The notes: generated by a model from the letters alone, not told the origin. 55,513 nt of DNA from Lachnospiraceae bacterium (GCA_017416505.1 JAFQCI010000057.1:1-55513), one strand, 5' to 3'; numbered from the stretch's first letter, positions 16,246 to 25,283 are shown. Made by a program: numbers and translations.

Positions 16246-17466
16246 CTACCCCATTTCTAAAACTTTTTGTTTTATTGGTAATGTATAATGTACTTTACTA
16301 CCAATTCTTTCATATGAATCAACATGCTGAAATCCTTGACTTCTTAAAATTTCCATCACATCTTCCGGATGGTCCTTCGTTACAATGATATAGGTATTTT
16401 CTTTATTTAAACAATCCAAAGATACACATTCTACACCATCAATTCTTGTCCCATGTTTTGTTTTATCGCCATCGGAAAATTTAGATACTTCTATTCCTCT
16501 TACACTCAAATTTCTTAATAAGCGTTTTCCATTTTTTCCTGCACAATATAATACAATATCTAATTTTTTCCCTTGTTCCTCAAAAAATTCAGCTAGTTCT
16601 TCACACTGTTTTTGCACTTCCAAAGGTTCTTTCAGATTACAAAATCTTTGTTTCATTCTTTCATAACATTCCGTCCACCCCAAATAACGATAATGATCCA
16701 TCATATAATAAACATAACGATATTCTTTTTCAAACATGGATTCTACTTGTTTCATATCCAAATTAGAAATCATTTTATTTGCCAAATCAATACAATTTTT
16801 TATAAACATAGGATCAGCCTGTGTTCCCTGTTCGCTATGAATACGGTAATTCACTAATGGCTCATCAATGTATAAACTAGTCCGATTCTTGAATATTCGA
16901 AACCACATATCATAATCTTGCGATGTAAATAATGTTTTATCAAAATATCCTACTTCTTCAATGTACTTTTTATGAAACAGTACCGTCACCGTATTAATCA
17001 TTCCAAGTATGACTGGAAAAACGCCATTCGTATATAATTTTTCATCATTATAAGCAGGTATCACTGCACACTTCTCTATCTTATGTATGTCACTATAATT
17101 TAAGTTCCATCCTGTCCATGATATGGACATCTCATCTCCACTTTTTAATATTGCTTCTATCTGCTTTTCTATTTTAGTTGGATGTAAATAATCATCTGCC
17201 GGTAAATACTGAATATATTCTCCTAACATATTCCTTATCCCTAAATTCAAGGCAGTAGACACTCCACCATTTTCCTTAGTATAATATTTAACCTTATCTC
17301 CATATGATAAAACTATCTCCTCTGTAGCATCCGTAGAACCATCGTTTACTACAATCACTTCACAATTATCATAGGTCTGAGCCAAAGCACTATTAATGGC
17401 TTCCTTTATATATTTTTCTCCATTATACACCGGTATAATAATCGTTACCAAAGGCTTTTGATTCAT
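16246..17466 (-). CDS. GT2-family glycosyltransferase with C-terminal Rossmann-like domain (1)
   Basis: 406 residues. The N-terminal 220 residues are a GT-A family 2 enzyme: VTIIIPVYNGEKYIKEAINS, VVNDGSTDATEE, and a D-x-D-like LPADDYLHP. The Trp-rich acceptor segment SQDYDMWFRIFKN follows near residue 185. Residues about 310-400 form the locus-specific Rossmann-like unit (IVLYCAGKNGKRLLRNL, then SDGDKTKHGTRIDG). The ATG at 17466 lies five bases after the stop of the GT4 gene and is preceded by GAGGG; a longer frame from 17499 would overlap that gene. Probably adds one sugar of the glycan; donor unknown. A sister gene with the same layout is at 21281-22525. Confidence 0.85.
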   Translation of the reverse strand: MNQKPLVTIIIPVYNGEKYIKEAINSALAQTYDNCEVIVVNDGSTDATEEIVLSYGDKVKYYTKENGGVSTALNLGIRNMLGEYIQYLPADDYLHPTKIEKQIEAILKSGDEMSISWTGWNLNYSDIHKIEKCAVIPAYNDEKLYTNGVFPVILGMINTVTVLFHKKYIEEVGYFDKTLFTSQDYDMWFRIFKNRTSLYIDEPLVNYRIHSEQGTQADPMFIKNCIDLANKMISNLDMKQVESMFEKEYRYVYYMMDHYRYLGWTECYERMKQRFCNLKEPLEVQKQCEELAEFFEEQGKKLDIVLYCAGKNGKRLLRNLSVRGIEVSKFSDGDKTKHGTRIDGVECVSLDCLNKENTYIIVTKDHPEDVMEILRSQGFQHVDSYERIGSKVHYTLPIKQKVLEMG

Positions 17467-17470
17467 CTTC

Positions 17471-18691
17471 TTATCCCTCACTCTCACATATTTCTTCATA
17501 TAGTTTTATGTGTTGATTTACATATTGTTCCATACTATACTTTTCTTTTGCTATCTTATGTCCTAACCTTCCTCTTCGTATGAGCTCCTCACGATTTTTT
17601 TCTAAATGCACTATCTTTTCTGCCATTTTATTAAAATCCAAATACGGAACAATTATTCCACATTCCGGTGCATAAGTAACTTCTTCTAATACCGTCCCTT
17701 CAAAGCTCATAACAGTTTTTCCTGCTGCCATAGCCTCCACTGCCATCATTCCAAAGCTTTCCGCCAATGATGGCATGACAAACAAATCAATCAAATCATA
17801 AAACTCTTGTTTTTCTTCTTTCTTATCCACCCATCCGAAATCAATGATTCTATATTTTTCTCTTATACTTTTAGGAATGTCTGCATTTCCCATACAAGCT
17901 AACACGATGCCATCTCGTTCCATAATGCAATCCAAAGATTTATACAGGAATTCTGTTCCTTTAATTTTCTTTTCATCTTTCCTAAAACCAATCACCAAAT
18001 CTGTCTCAGATATCCCATGCTTTTTACGACACATGCTACTTCTTTCAAAAGATATTTCAAGAATTTCAAGTCCGAATGGTATCACGTGTATTTTATCAAA
18101 ATGTTTCGTAAGTGGACTTTTTTCTAAATATCTTCTCATTAAATCGGTAGAAACAATAATATATGGATTTACTTCTCTTAAAATTTCTTTTTTTACTTGA
18201 TACATAAAAGATGCATTATCACCTTCCATGCCTATATATTCATCCTCCGACCTATCGCAATTATTACATCCTGTTAACCATTTATTGCATTCAAGTGGAT
18301 GTACACAATTCCCTGTCACTATCCAAGGGTCATGAACGGTCCATACACTTTTTTTCTGATTCATTAATTTCGGATAATCCAACAAAGAAGCAACTCCCAT
18401 ATTAAGAAAATGATAATGCACCACATCTGCCTTTTGAAATACTTCCAACTCTTCTAATTCTGATGCTTTGGAATATAACAAATTTGAAAGAGAATATTTC
18501 CGCTCAAAATTCATAATTTGACGTTGTAAAACTTTATCAACATTTAGTGCTATTACACTTTCCATATTACTATATTTGTCTAACACTACTTGATTTGCTT
18601 CTATTCCTTGTTTTAACAATTGCAGATGTAATTCATATCCATTCCATGCAGAACCAGGTAAATCATAATTATTTACTTCTACTACTCTCAC
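17471..18691 (-). CDS. GT4-family glycosyltransferase
   Basis: 406 residues, GT-B fold. The N-terminal domain has VEVNNYDLPGSAWNGYELH and the conserved VWTVHDPW. A Cys-rich insert (CVHPLECNKWLTGCNNC) follows, as in WcaC/WsaF-like enzymes. The C-terminal domain shows PSLAESFGMMAVEAMAAGKT, the E-x7-E nucleotide-sugar site of GT4. Start chosen at GTG 18691: it forms a GTGA four-base overlap with the stop of the previous gene, the pattern of translational coupling, and a G-rich stretch lies just upstream. A TTG at 18718 is possible but would extend into that gene. Cytoplasmic; no membrane segment. Confidence 0.85.
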   Translation of the reverse strand: MRVVEVNNYDLPGSAWNGYELHLQLLKQGIEANQVVLDKYSNMESVIALNVDKVLQRQIMNFERKYSLSNLLYSKASELEELEVFQKADVVHYHFLNMGVASLLDYPKLMNQKKSVWTVHDPWIVTGNCVHPLECNKWLTGCNNCDRSEDEYIGMEGDNASFMYQVKKEILREVNPYIIVSTDLMRRYLEKSPLTKHFDKIHVIPFGLEILEISFERSSMCRKKHGISETDLVIGFRKDEKKIKGTEFLYKSLDCIMERDGIVLACMGNADIPKSIREKYRIIDFGWVDKKEEKQEFYDLIDLFVMPSLAESFGMMAVEAMAAGKTVMSFEGTVLEEVTYAPECGIIVPYLDFNKMAEKIVHLEKNREELIRRGRLGHKIAKEKYSMEQYVNQHIKLYEEICESEG

Positions 18692-19170
18692 ACAACTCCC
18701 CCCTGCCTCCTGATGCAATCTTCCAATATATTCTGCATATCCTTATTATCAACTTCTTCCAGTTGTACTCCATAAGTCAATACATATTCCAGATTTTTCT
18801 TGTATTTTTTTATTTTATCCAAATCTGTGATTGGACTATATATTTTTTTTTGATAAGATATATCCTTTTCCTGCAACTCTCTTATCATCTGTTTAAAACT
18901 CAAACAAAATTGAAACCCTAGATTTCTAAAATGTTCTATCAATCTTTCTGAATTTTCAACTGCTACTATAATCGTCCATTTATCCTTCTCATAACAAATC
19001 ACTTCATCATAGTTTCTACATTCTACTCCTTCTAAAGCATATCCACATTTTCGCTCATCACGATCCCCAAAACACATAGTTTCTATACCATATTCTTTTA
19101 AAAAAAAATAGGTCCTAAGTCCATACGCCCCTAACCCATATATGCATATATTATTTTGATTCCATTTCAT
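18688..19170 (-). CDS. Stand-alone Rossmann-like domain protein of the locus
   Basis: 160 residues. NICIYGLGAYGLRTYFFLKE, CFGDRDERKCGYALEG and WTIIVAVENSERLIEHFRNL match the Rossmann-like unit fused to the radical SAM, FkbM and GT2 proteins of this locus; here it stands alone with a charged helical tail (SYQKKIYSPITDLDKIKKYK). The start MKW echoes the MKWKNKG start of the radical SAM proteins. ATG at 19170 has GGGAGG six bases upstream. The GAG or GLG glycine motif suggests nucleotide or nucleotide-sugar binding, but no catalytic residues are evident; a docking or scaffolding role is possible. I do not know a named function. Confidence 0.6.
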   Translation of the reverse strand: MKWNQNNICIYGLGAYGLRTYFFLKEYGIETMCFGDRDERKCGYALEGVECRNYDEVICYEKDKWTIIVAVENSERLIEHFRNLGFQFCLSFKQMIRELQEKDISYQKKIYSPITDLDKIKKYKKNLEYVLTYGVQLEEVDNKDMQNILEDCIRRQGGVV

Positions 19171-19189
19171 ATCTTCCTCCCAATCACCA

Positions 19190-20032
19190 CTACACATCTA
19201 CATCCTTTAATTTTAGAGTAGATAAACGCGTTTCACATACCCTCTTATCTTTCGGTGGTAATTTCATATATTCCCCATAATGCATCGATAAATAGGTGTG
19301 ATAATCTTTAAAAGCCTGAAACTTTCTTCCTTCGAATTCCAATTCGATAAATTTATCAAAACAGGCTCTTGGTAATCCATATTTACAACTTTTCGGATAC
19401 GGAAACGTGTAATGACTGATTAATTTCGTCCTCTTTTTATTTGAATGATAAGCTAGTATATTTCTTGCCCGAAATACGATTTTGATAGGAATTCGATTTA
19501 ATAAAACATACCACATACGTAACAAACTATTTTTTTCATTTTTCGCTCCCAAAGGTGCATACATTGTTTTTCGGATACAATAACAGAAAAAATAATGGAT
19601 GTTTCTTGCCACTTTTTGGTCCGGAACGTTGTCTGCTACAAAAATATCAATACAGACACCACCTTTTTGTTTCAAATGTTCCTGTCCCAGACGGATATAT
19701 TCCGTATTTTTTCTTCTTATCTTTGCATACCCCCATCGATACTCTGGGTCTGTCTGATAATCCTGTAGAAAAAAACGAGACTGGTCTAATTCTTTTTTAC
19801 AGGCTTTTTGAAATTTTCGATATTCTTTCCGTAACATAATGACATCTGCATCATCATCCCAAGGAATAAATCCTTTATGACGCACTGCTCCAAGTAACGT
19901 TCCTCCATCCAAAGAATAACGGATACGATACTTTCTGCAAATTCTATCCACCTCAACCAACATCTCTAAGTCGATTTTTTGTATCATTTTTAATTCTTCA
20001 TTTGTCACAATATGCTCTTTGTAACTTTGCAT
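19190..20032 (-). CDS. LicD-family phosphotransferase
   Basis: 280 residues with the LicD core near the N-terminus: YSLDGGTLLGAVRHKGFIPW followed by DDDADVIML (acidic metal site at residues 59-63), then YAKIRRKNTEYIR and GVCIDIFVADNVPD. LicD proteins have a nucleotidyltransferase-like fold and move phosphocholine or related phospho groups from a CDP-linked donor to sugars. A LicC-like cytidylyltransferase gene lies two genes upstream (22538-23248), a plausible donor-making partner, but no choline kinase or transporter is in view, so the moved group is unknown. The ATG at 20032 has GGAG six bases upstream. A second LicD domain occurs at 36271-38586. Confidence 0.82.
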   Translation of the reverse strand: MQSYKEHIVTNEELKMIQKIDLEMLVEVDRICRKYRIRYSLDGGTLLGAVRHKGFIPWDDDADVIMLRKEYRKFQKACKKELDQSRFFLQDYQTDPEYRWGYAKIRRKNTEYIRLGQEHLKQKGGVCIDIFVADNVPDQKVARNIHYFFCYCIRKTMYAPLGAKNEKNSLLRMWYVLLNRIPIKIVFRARNILAYHSNKKRTKLISHYTFPYPKSCKYGLPRACFDKFIELEFEGRKFQAFKDYHTYLSMHYGEYMKLPPKDKRVCETRLSTLKLKDVDV

Positions 20033-20067
20033 CTTATTCTCCAATCTATCGAATAATTATGATATCT

Positions 20068-21201
20068 CTAGACTTGTTCCGCAATTGGAACTTCATTTTT
20101 ATTTATCGTTATATATCCATTACATTGACGACATAAGTTTAAATATCCTCTTGCATTATATCCTTGATCAAACTTTATAATATCTAATGGATTACTAACT
20201 TTCGATAAATCCATTTCATTTTCTATATCTTCTTGCATTATTCCAGCATCACAAGCAAATTGTGCATTTGCACAATAATAAATTTTTCCATCCCTCAATA
20301 ATCTACATGGCATTTTACATGCATCAAAAAATCGGCTCATTTCCTCTTCACTTAACTGATATTTATCTGCTGTTGTATATCCAAAATCGAACCATGTTTC
20401 AGGAGTATCAACTACATAATTTATATTATGATTTTTAAGTACTTGTACTAATTTATCAACTTTCTCCTTTATCCAAGGCAGAGCTACACGATAATCACTA
20501 ATAGACACTTCTATCTGCCGTCTCTCCAATACTTCCAATACATCCTCATTTGGTATTACTGTTCCATTCGTCACAATTGTTGGTTTTCTTAAGATTTTAT
20601 CCTGATACTTATCCAAGTACAACAAATATTCTTTTAAATGAGGATATAAGAATGGTTCTCCCCCTAAGATTATAATCCCTCCTAGACAATCAATCTTTTC
20701 AAACATCATGTCCAAATCTTTTTGCATTTTTTCTAATGCATAATGCTTCTTCTCCTTTAAATATGGTGTCATAATAGAACAATCTTTACAATTCAAAGTA
20801 CATTTTTGTGTAATTGAAACACTAACCCTTGTAAACAACAATGTCTTTTTAACAAAGAATAAATACAACGGTATAAACACTGTGTAATTCATAAGTGCTT
20901 CTTTTCCTAATTGTCTATTAAGTTGTTGATATACTTCCTTATAATGACGTTCTGCAACCGCAATAATCACAAAGATTTCTTCTTTTTTTTCTAGCACTTC
21001 CTCTAACGCAAATACTTTTTTATTGAAGAAACCTTGTTTTTGTTTTTCTTCTGAATTGTCAATAAATCCCGAAATTCCATCTTCCTTCATCAAATCATAA
21101 ACATATTTGCCTAAGCTACCTGCACCAAATACATATATTTTTTTATTCCATATCTTTTTTTCAAAACTTGCTAATTTTTCTTCAAAATCTTTATTATTCA
21201 T
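20068..21201 (-). CDS. Radical SAM/SPASM-like enzyme with N-terminal Rossmann-like domain (3)
   Basis: 377 residues. Rossmann-like unit at 20-95 (KIYVFGAGSLGKYVYDLM, then SGFIDNSEEKQKQG). Cluster motif SITQKCTLNCKDC with Cys at 134, 138 and 141, then ILGGEPFLYPHLKEY. The C-terminal cysteines follow the same spacing as the other two (ACKMPCRLLRDGKIYYC; CRQCNGYITINKNEVP). It is closer to the protein at 14616-15791 than to the one at 12197-13363 around the cluster motif (C-S-I-M-[ST]-P-Y after the last Cys). The ATG at 21201 is preceded by GAGGG; the 16 residues that a longer start would add are not conserved. Confidence 0.82.
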   Translation of the reverse strand: MNNKDFEEKLASFEKKIWNKKIYVFGAGSLGKYVYDLMKEDGISGFIDNSEEKQKQGFFNKKVFALEEVLEKKEEIFVIIAVAERHYKEVYQQLNRQLGKEALMNYTVFIPLYLFFVKKTLLFTRVSVSITQKCTLNCKDCSIMTPYLKEKKHYALEKMQKDLDMMFEKIDCLGGIIILGGEPFLYPHLKEYLLYLDKYQDKILRKPTIVTNGTVIPNEDVLEVLERRQIEVSISDYRVALPWIKEKVDKLVQVLKNHNINYVVDTPETWFDFGYTTADKYQLSEEEMSRFFDACKMPCRLLRDGKIYYCANAQFACDAGIMQEDIENEMDLSKVSNPLDIIKFDQGYNARGYLNLCRQCNGYITINKNEVPIAEQV

Positions 21202-21280
21202 TTTATCCCTCACATCTACCGTTTTCGAATCTAACAACCCGGAATTCATTATATCCTTAGCAATTATATACTTTCCTTAT

Positions 21281-22525
21281 TTATCCTAACCATTCCTCTT
21301 TTCGACTCATAGCCGGAAGTGTATGTAAAATTTTCGCATCCAAAGACTGCTTTGTGGTATAATACGAAAATCCTGCTTCTTCTATCTGCTTTAATCCAAG
21401 AGTAAAATTCCTTTGTGCTAAAACAATTAATAAATTCCCTTTTTGCTTTGCCGCCTCTTCCATGGAAATACATAAAATTCCATCTATGGTCATTCCCCAC
21501 TTTGACGGATTATTATCAATAAAATACTTCGGCTTTATCAATCTGCTTTCCAGCTCATATTTTATTCTTATTCCATATTGCCCCGCACCAAAGATTGCAA
21601 TTTCTTTCTTCTCTCCTCCAGATAATTTACATATATAACTATGAAACTTTTGTAAAGAAACTTCTTCCAAATCATCTTTAGGAATATTTCTTAGCATTTC
21701 CTGCATTTGCTTAAATTCTGTCGTTCTATAATAACTTTTGATATGAGCTGCGATTCGACACAAAAATACAGGCACACTTCCAAATACATCTATCATTTCT
21801 TGATAATCCATAGATTTCACTAACTTTAAGTAAATTCTTCCTTGTTCCTCATTAAAACCATCCATGGTACTAGAACCGGCTTCTCCATGTTCTCTTACGA
21901 TATGTAAAACCTCTGGTAGGAACAGAGATTTTTGTCCTCTAAAAATTCGAAACCACATATCGATATCCTGTATCGCTCGTAAACTTTCATCAAACGTTCC
22001 TACCCGTTCAAAATGGCTCTTATGAATCAAGGCACTACAAGCATGAAACTGTAATTGCATGACAGAAAAAATAGAGTTCGTAATCTCTTTTACATCATAG
22101 TACTTATGAAAATCTGTCGGAGTATAAGTTTTACTTCCCATATGATAAAATTCATACTCTGCCTGAACCAAGTTTGTGATATCTCCAGAGGCTAAGATCG
22201 CCTCTACCTCTTTCTTCACCTTATCCGGATAATAAATATCATCGTGCGAAAGCCAAGAAAAATATTCTCCTTTCATTTCACGAATTCCAAGATTTAAAGC
22301 AGATGCCACCCCACCATTTTCTTTTTCATAATATCTTATTTTATTACCATAGGATTTTGCGATTTGTTCGGTTGCACCATCATCCTTCGAACCATCGTTA
22401 ATAACGATGATTTCACAACGTTCATACGTCTGATTCAATGCGCTTTCAATGGCATCTTTTAGATAATTCGAACCATTATATACCGGAATAATGATGGATA
22501 CTAAGGGCATATCTTTATTTACCAT
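21281..22525 (-). CDS. GT2-family glycosyltransferase with C-terminal Rossmann-like domain (2)
   Basis: 414 residues. GT-A family 2 signatures: LVSIIIPVYNGSNYLKDAIE, IINDGSKDDGAT and WLSHDDIYYPDKV (the D-D metal site). QDIDMWFRIFRGQKSLFLPE matches the acceptor segment of the sister protein at 16246-17466. The C-terminal 100 residues hold the Rossmann-like unit (EIAIFGAGQYGIRIKYELES, then FIDNNPSKWG). The ATG at 22525 has GGGGAG five bases upstream and follows the nucleotidyltransferase gene by 12 bases. Probably adds a sugar of the surface or flagellar glycan; specificity cannot be read from sequence. Confidence 0.85.
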   Translation of the reverse strand: MVNKDMPLVSIIIPVYNGSNYLKDAIESALNQTYERCEIIVINDGSKDDGATEQIAKSYGNKIRYYEKENGGVASALNLGIREMKGEYFSWLSHDDIYYPDKVKKEVEAILASGDITNLVQAEYEFYHMGSKTYTPTDFHKYYDVKEITNSIFSVMQLQFHACSALIHKSHFERVGTFDESLRAIQDIDMWFRIFRGQKSLFLPEVLHIVREHGEAGSSTMDGFNEEQGRIYLKLVKSMDYQEMIDVFGSVPVFLCRIAAHIKSYYRTTEFKQMQEMLRNIPKDDLEEVSLQKFHSYICKLSGGEKKEIAIFGAGQYGIRIKYELESRLIKPKYFIDNNPSKWGMTIDGILCISMEEAAKQKGNLLIVLAQRNFTLGLKQIEEAGFSYYTTKQSLDAKILHTLPAMSRKEEWLG

Positions 22526-22537
22526 ATCGTCTCCCCT

Positions 22538-23248
22538 TTATCTTTCCTTACTTATGTACTTCAAAATTCTCTCGTAATCATCAAAATAATCGATTTCCGA
22601 CCAGAATAAGTTCTTAACATCAATGGTATTAATTGGATACTCCCCGGTGTCCGTAAAGGAATAAAGAACATTTTCCCACCAACACATGTAGGAACCTTTA
22701 TCTATCATTTCCTCCAACCGTTCTTTAAACCTTCCCATAAAACTTTCTCTTACTTTTGCAATTCCTACATATTCACAAGTACGCTGGTCGATAGGAAGGT
22801 CTTTCCCGTACTTTTTAATGATTCCATCGTCTGTGGTCGAGAAAAAGTAATCTCCGGTCTTACGTCTGGTAACGTCAATCGACATCACCACATCCCTTTC
22901 ATCCTCTAAGATACCTGTTAGAATTTCTTCTGACACAAAAACATCTGCATTCATAAACAAAACATCTCCGGCCAGTTCTTCTCTCGCAAACCAAAGAGTT
23001 GCAATGCTATTCGTAACAGCATAAAAAGGGTTATAATAATACGTTACATTAAGTCCCTCTAGCGCTTCTATAATCTTTTCTCTCTTATACCCTACGATAA
23101 CCACCGGCTCTAAGCCACGTTGAATCAACGATTCCACCATAATCCGAATCAATGGCTTCCCATCAATCGGTAATGTGGATTTCGGTATTTCCTGTATCAT
23201 CCTTGATATTCGGTTTCCTGTTCCCGCTGCCATAATCACTGCTTTCAT
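22538..23248 (-). CDS. LicC-like nucleotidyltransferase
   Basis: 236 residues. The signature AVIMAAGTGNRISRMIQEIP with the following Lys (residues 3-23), the metal-site segment VLFMNADVFV near residue 95, and a C-terminal acceptor-binding part (SYMCWWENVLYSF, INTIDVKNLFWSEIDYFDDY) match the LicC/phosphocholine cytidylyltransferase group of sugar-phosphate nucleotidyltransferases. It should make a CDP- (or other NDP-) activated donor, possibly for the LicD protein at 19190-20032. It is distinct from the Cj1416-like protein at 2687-3466. ATG at 23248 follows GAGGGAAAAGG. Choline phosphate is only one of several possible substrates. Confidence 0.78.
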   Translation of the reverse strand: MKAVIMAAGTGNRISRMIQEIPKSTLPIDGKPLIRIMVESLIQRGLEPVVIVGYKREKIIEALEGLNVTYYYNPFYAVTNSIATLWFAREELAGDVLFMNADVFVSEEILTGILEDERDVVMSIDVTRRKTGDYFFSTTDDGIIKKYGKDLPIDQRTCEYVGIAKVRESFMGRFKERLEEMIDKGSYMCWWENVLYSFTDTGEYPINTIDVKNLFWSEIDYFDDYERILKYISKER

Positions 23249-23387
23249 AACCTTTTCCCTCATCTTATCGTATGTTTTATATTGTCAATATTTATGGTTT
23301 CGCTTGTAAATAGTATAACATAAAATCCTATAAGAATAAATGCTTATATTTTCACACGAACTCTCGATGATTCACAAACAATCTCGG

Positions 23388-24590
23388 CTAATCGTTTAGA
23401 TACTGATAAATTTTCTTACCATAGATTAGTGAGTTTTCTCCTATATCATCGCTACCGCTTTTATATTTCCCTTGTATACACTCAATAAAACTATCTAAAC
23501 GTAAAGATTCCTTTTCACAATTTCCCTCTAAGAAAGATTTCTCTAATAACTTGCTTTTCAAATATTCTTGTTCCTCTTCCGTTATACCAGTGTATAACTC
23601 TTTGAAATCACAAGTTTTCATGTTGAATTTCACGATTTTTGAATCCGGAATGGAGTAGTATATAACTTCTTCTTCGCTTATTCTTTCACAACACGCCATA
23701 TTGTAATTTTTATAATATTCAAAATTATAATTTCCTTTCATCGCTAACTCTTTCACACATTGAATCTCTCCCGTGCTTCTATTATATCTCAATATCATAT
23801 TTGCAAGCAACGGAAATAGGTAAACATACTCTTCATACAAATATAAGTTACCTAACCCCCATTTAGAAATAAAACCAGAATAATCTATCTCTATCCTCTT
23901 TAGTCCTTCATCTACTGATAAAAGATTCAGCACACTAAAATCTCGTTCAAGCAACAACATATTATTTTTCGCCACCACCACACTGCTCAATGCTCCAAGT
24001 TCCGATATGAAATGCAATTTATATCGACATGTGTTCATATTAAATTCCATTATAAAATTTCCTTGCCAACTAGGCAACCATATCATTCCATTACCAGCAT
24101 CATATACATCATAAAAAAGGGCTTTTCTTTTATCAATTTCGATTGCTTCTCTAATATTCCTATACCAATCATCAAAATACTTCATTTCATATGTATTTAA
24201 ATTAATTTTAACGATACAACAACTTGTACACGGAATACAATAAACAAAGTTATCATAAACAATTATATCCCAAAAAAGATAATCTTCCGTCCCTAACTTT
24301 CTTATATCCAAAGATAATCGTTCCATGCTTTTATTTTTTAAATCATAAACCAGAATATCTTTTTCATTTACCGGAGCAATAATCAACTTCTCTTTATAAT
24401 ATGCAATAGGTCCATATTGCTTAAATCCACATTCATTCTCGGCAGGTAATATCGTTTCTAATGTCATCTCTAACGTAGTCAAATCCACATGAAACAATGC
24501 ACTGCAAAACATATTACACACCCATCCATCATTTCCATTAACGGCAATATTTAGAAACCCAACATGAGAACACTGAAAGTAACTGTTCAC
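23388..24590 (-). CDS. Beta-propeller-like protein of unknown function
   Basis: 400 residues made almost wholly of repeating strands: pairs such as LFHVDLTTLEMTL, ILVYDLKNKSMERL, IVKINLNTYEMKY, IMEFNMNTCRYKL, ILRYNRSTGEIQ and IVKFNMKTCDFKEL recur about every 50 residues, each preceded by an aromatic-rich strand (W-x-x-x-x-Y). This is the pattern of a six- to seven-bladed propeller and resembles the C-terminal half of the TagF-like protein at 9355-11454. No signal peptide or catalytic motif was found. The start is GTG with AGGAGG eight bases upstream. It is the first gene of the minus-strand glycan locus and may bind the product or organise the enzymes. Confidence 0.6.
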   Translation of the reverse strand: MNSYFQCSHVGFLNIAVNGNDGWVCNMFCSALFHVDLTTLEMTLETILPAENECGFKQYGPIAYYKEKLIIAPVNEKDILVYDLKNKSMERLSLDIRKLGTEDYLFWDIIVYDNFVYCIPCTSCCIVKINLNTYEMKYFDDWYRNIREAIEIDKRKALFYDVYDAGNGMIWLPSWQGNFIMEFNMNTCRYKLHFISELGALSSVVVAKNNMLLLERDFSVLNLLSVDEGLKRIEIDYSGFISKWGLGNLYLYEEYVYLFPLLANMILRYNRSTGEIQCVKELAMKGNYNFEYYKNYNMACCERISEEEVIYYSIPDSKIVKFNMKTCDFKELYTGITEEEQEYLKSKLLEKSFLEGNCEKESLRLDSFIECIQGKYKSGSDDIGENSLIYGKKIYQYLND

Positions 24591-24642
24591 ACTTCTCGCC
24601 TCCTCTTTCCATTCATACTATCTTTTTATAATCCTAATATCA

Positions 24643-24665
24643 GGGTCAAAAGGTCATTTTAACCC
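24643..24665. repeat. GGGTCAAAA hairpin, copy 1
   Basis: Arms GGGTCAAAA (24643-24651) and TTTTAACCC (24657-24665) pair with one mismatch around a 5-nt loop. A near-identical perfect hairpin is at 52079-52100, so this is a repeated intergenic element. Confidence 0.7.
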
Positions 24666-24879
24666 AGATATCATAATCTTTCATACAAAACGTTTTTATC
24701 TTAACTGTTCCTAATTTTTCATCCTTTAGACGAATTCATTATTGTTTATTTATCGACAAAAATAACAAAAATGTTTATAGTTTTTCAGTTTTTTTGTTAC
24801 TCTTTTTCAAGTGTAATTCTAAAAAGATTAAGAAACATCGTACCTCCCGCCCTTACAATACCCTTGCTCAAAGTAAACC

Positions 24880-25083
24880 TAGGAACAGATATATTCATAA
24901 AAATCTCCTAAAAACATCACGAACAACTAACCTTATTCATCCACTTTTCACGATTCCTTATCATTTGTTCATTTACCTAGATCGCATAGTTTAATGCATC
25001 ATAAACCATGTTTCGTACTGGTATCGCATAGTGAACTTCGAATTATGCTTCTGTTCCAACCATCAGTTGTATGCTACGTTCGG
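24880..25083 (-). pseudogene. Rpn-family nuclease/transposase remnant
   Basis: On the minus strand, reading down from about 25083, the translation gives ERSIQLMVGTEA, a stop, then FEVHYAIPVRNMVYDALNYA, a stop, VNEQMIRNREKWMNKV, and FLGDFYEY. The string VHYAxPVRNMxYDALNY-x-x-Q-V is the well-known early segment of Rpn/PD-(D/E)XK transposase-like proteins. Several nonsense codons and the loss of both ends show it is dead. An intact relative enters the window at its left end, so the glycan locus lies between two pieces of this family. Confidence 0.7.
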
Positions 25084-25283
25084 TTTTTTTTACTCTTTTT
25101 CTCTCATCCCTTAAACGCTATACGTTCTCTCTTTTTTATTGTTTGAATTTGATTTCTTGAGATAAATAGCTTACACTATCATTTCTTTTGTTTTTTCCAA
25201 GATATGGAAGTTTTTAATTGAAAATTATTCCAAACTGATGTAACTGTTTATATAAACCATAATTTTAAATTTGTTTAAATAAA

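Noticed and set aside
24794..24994. 66-codon plus-strand frame (rich in Lys, Ser, Thr, Ile)
   Set aside because: No ribosome site, no recognisable domain, and it is antisense to the Rpn remnant, which explains the sequence better.
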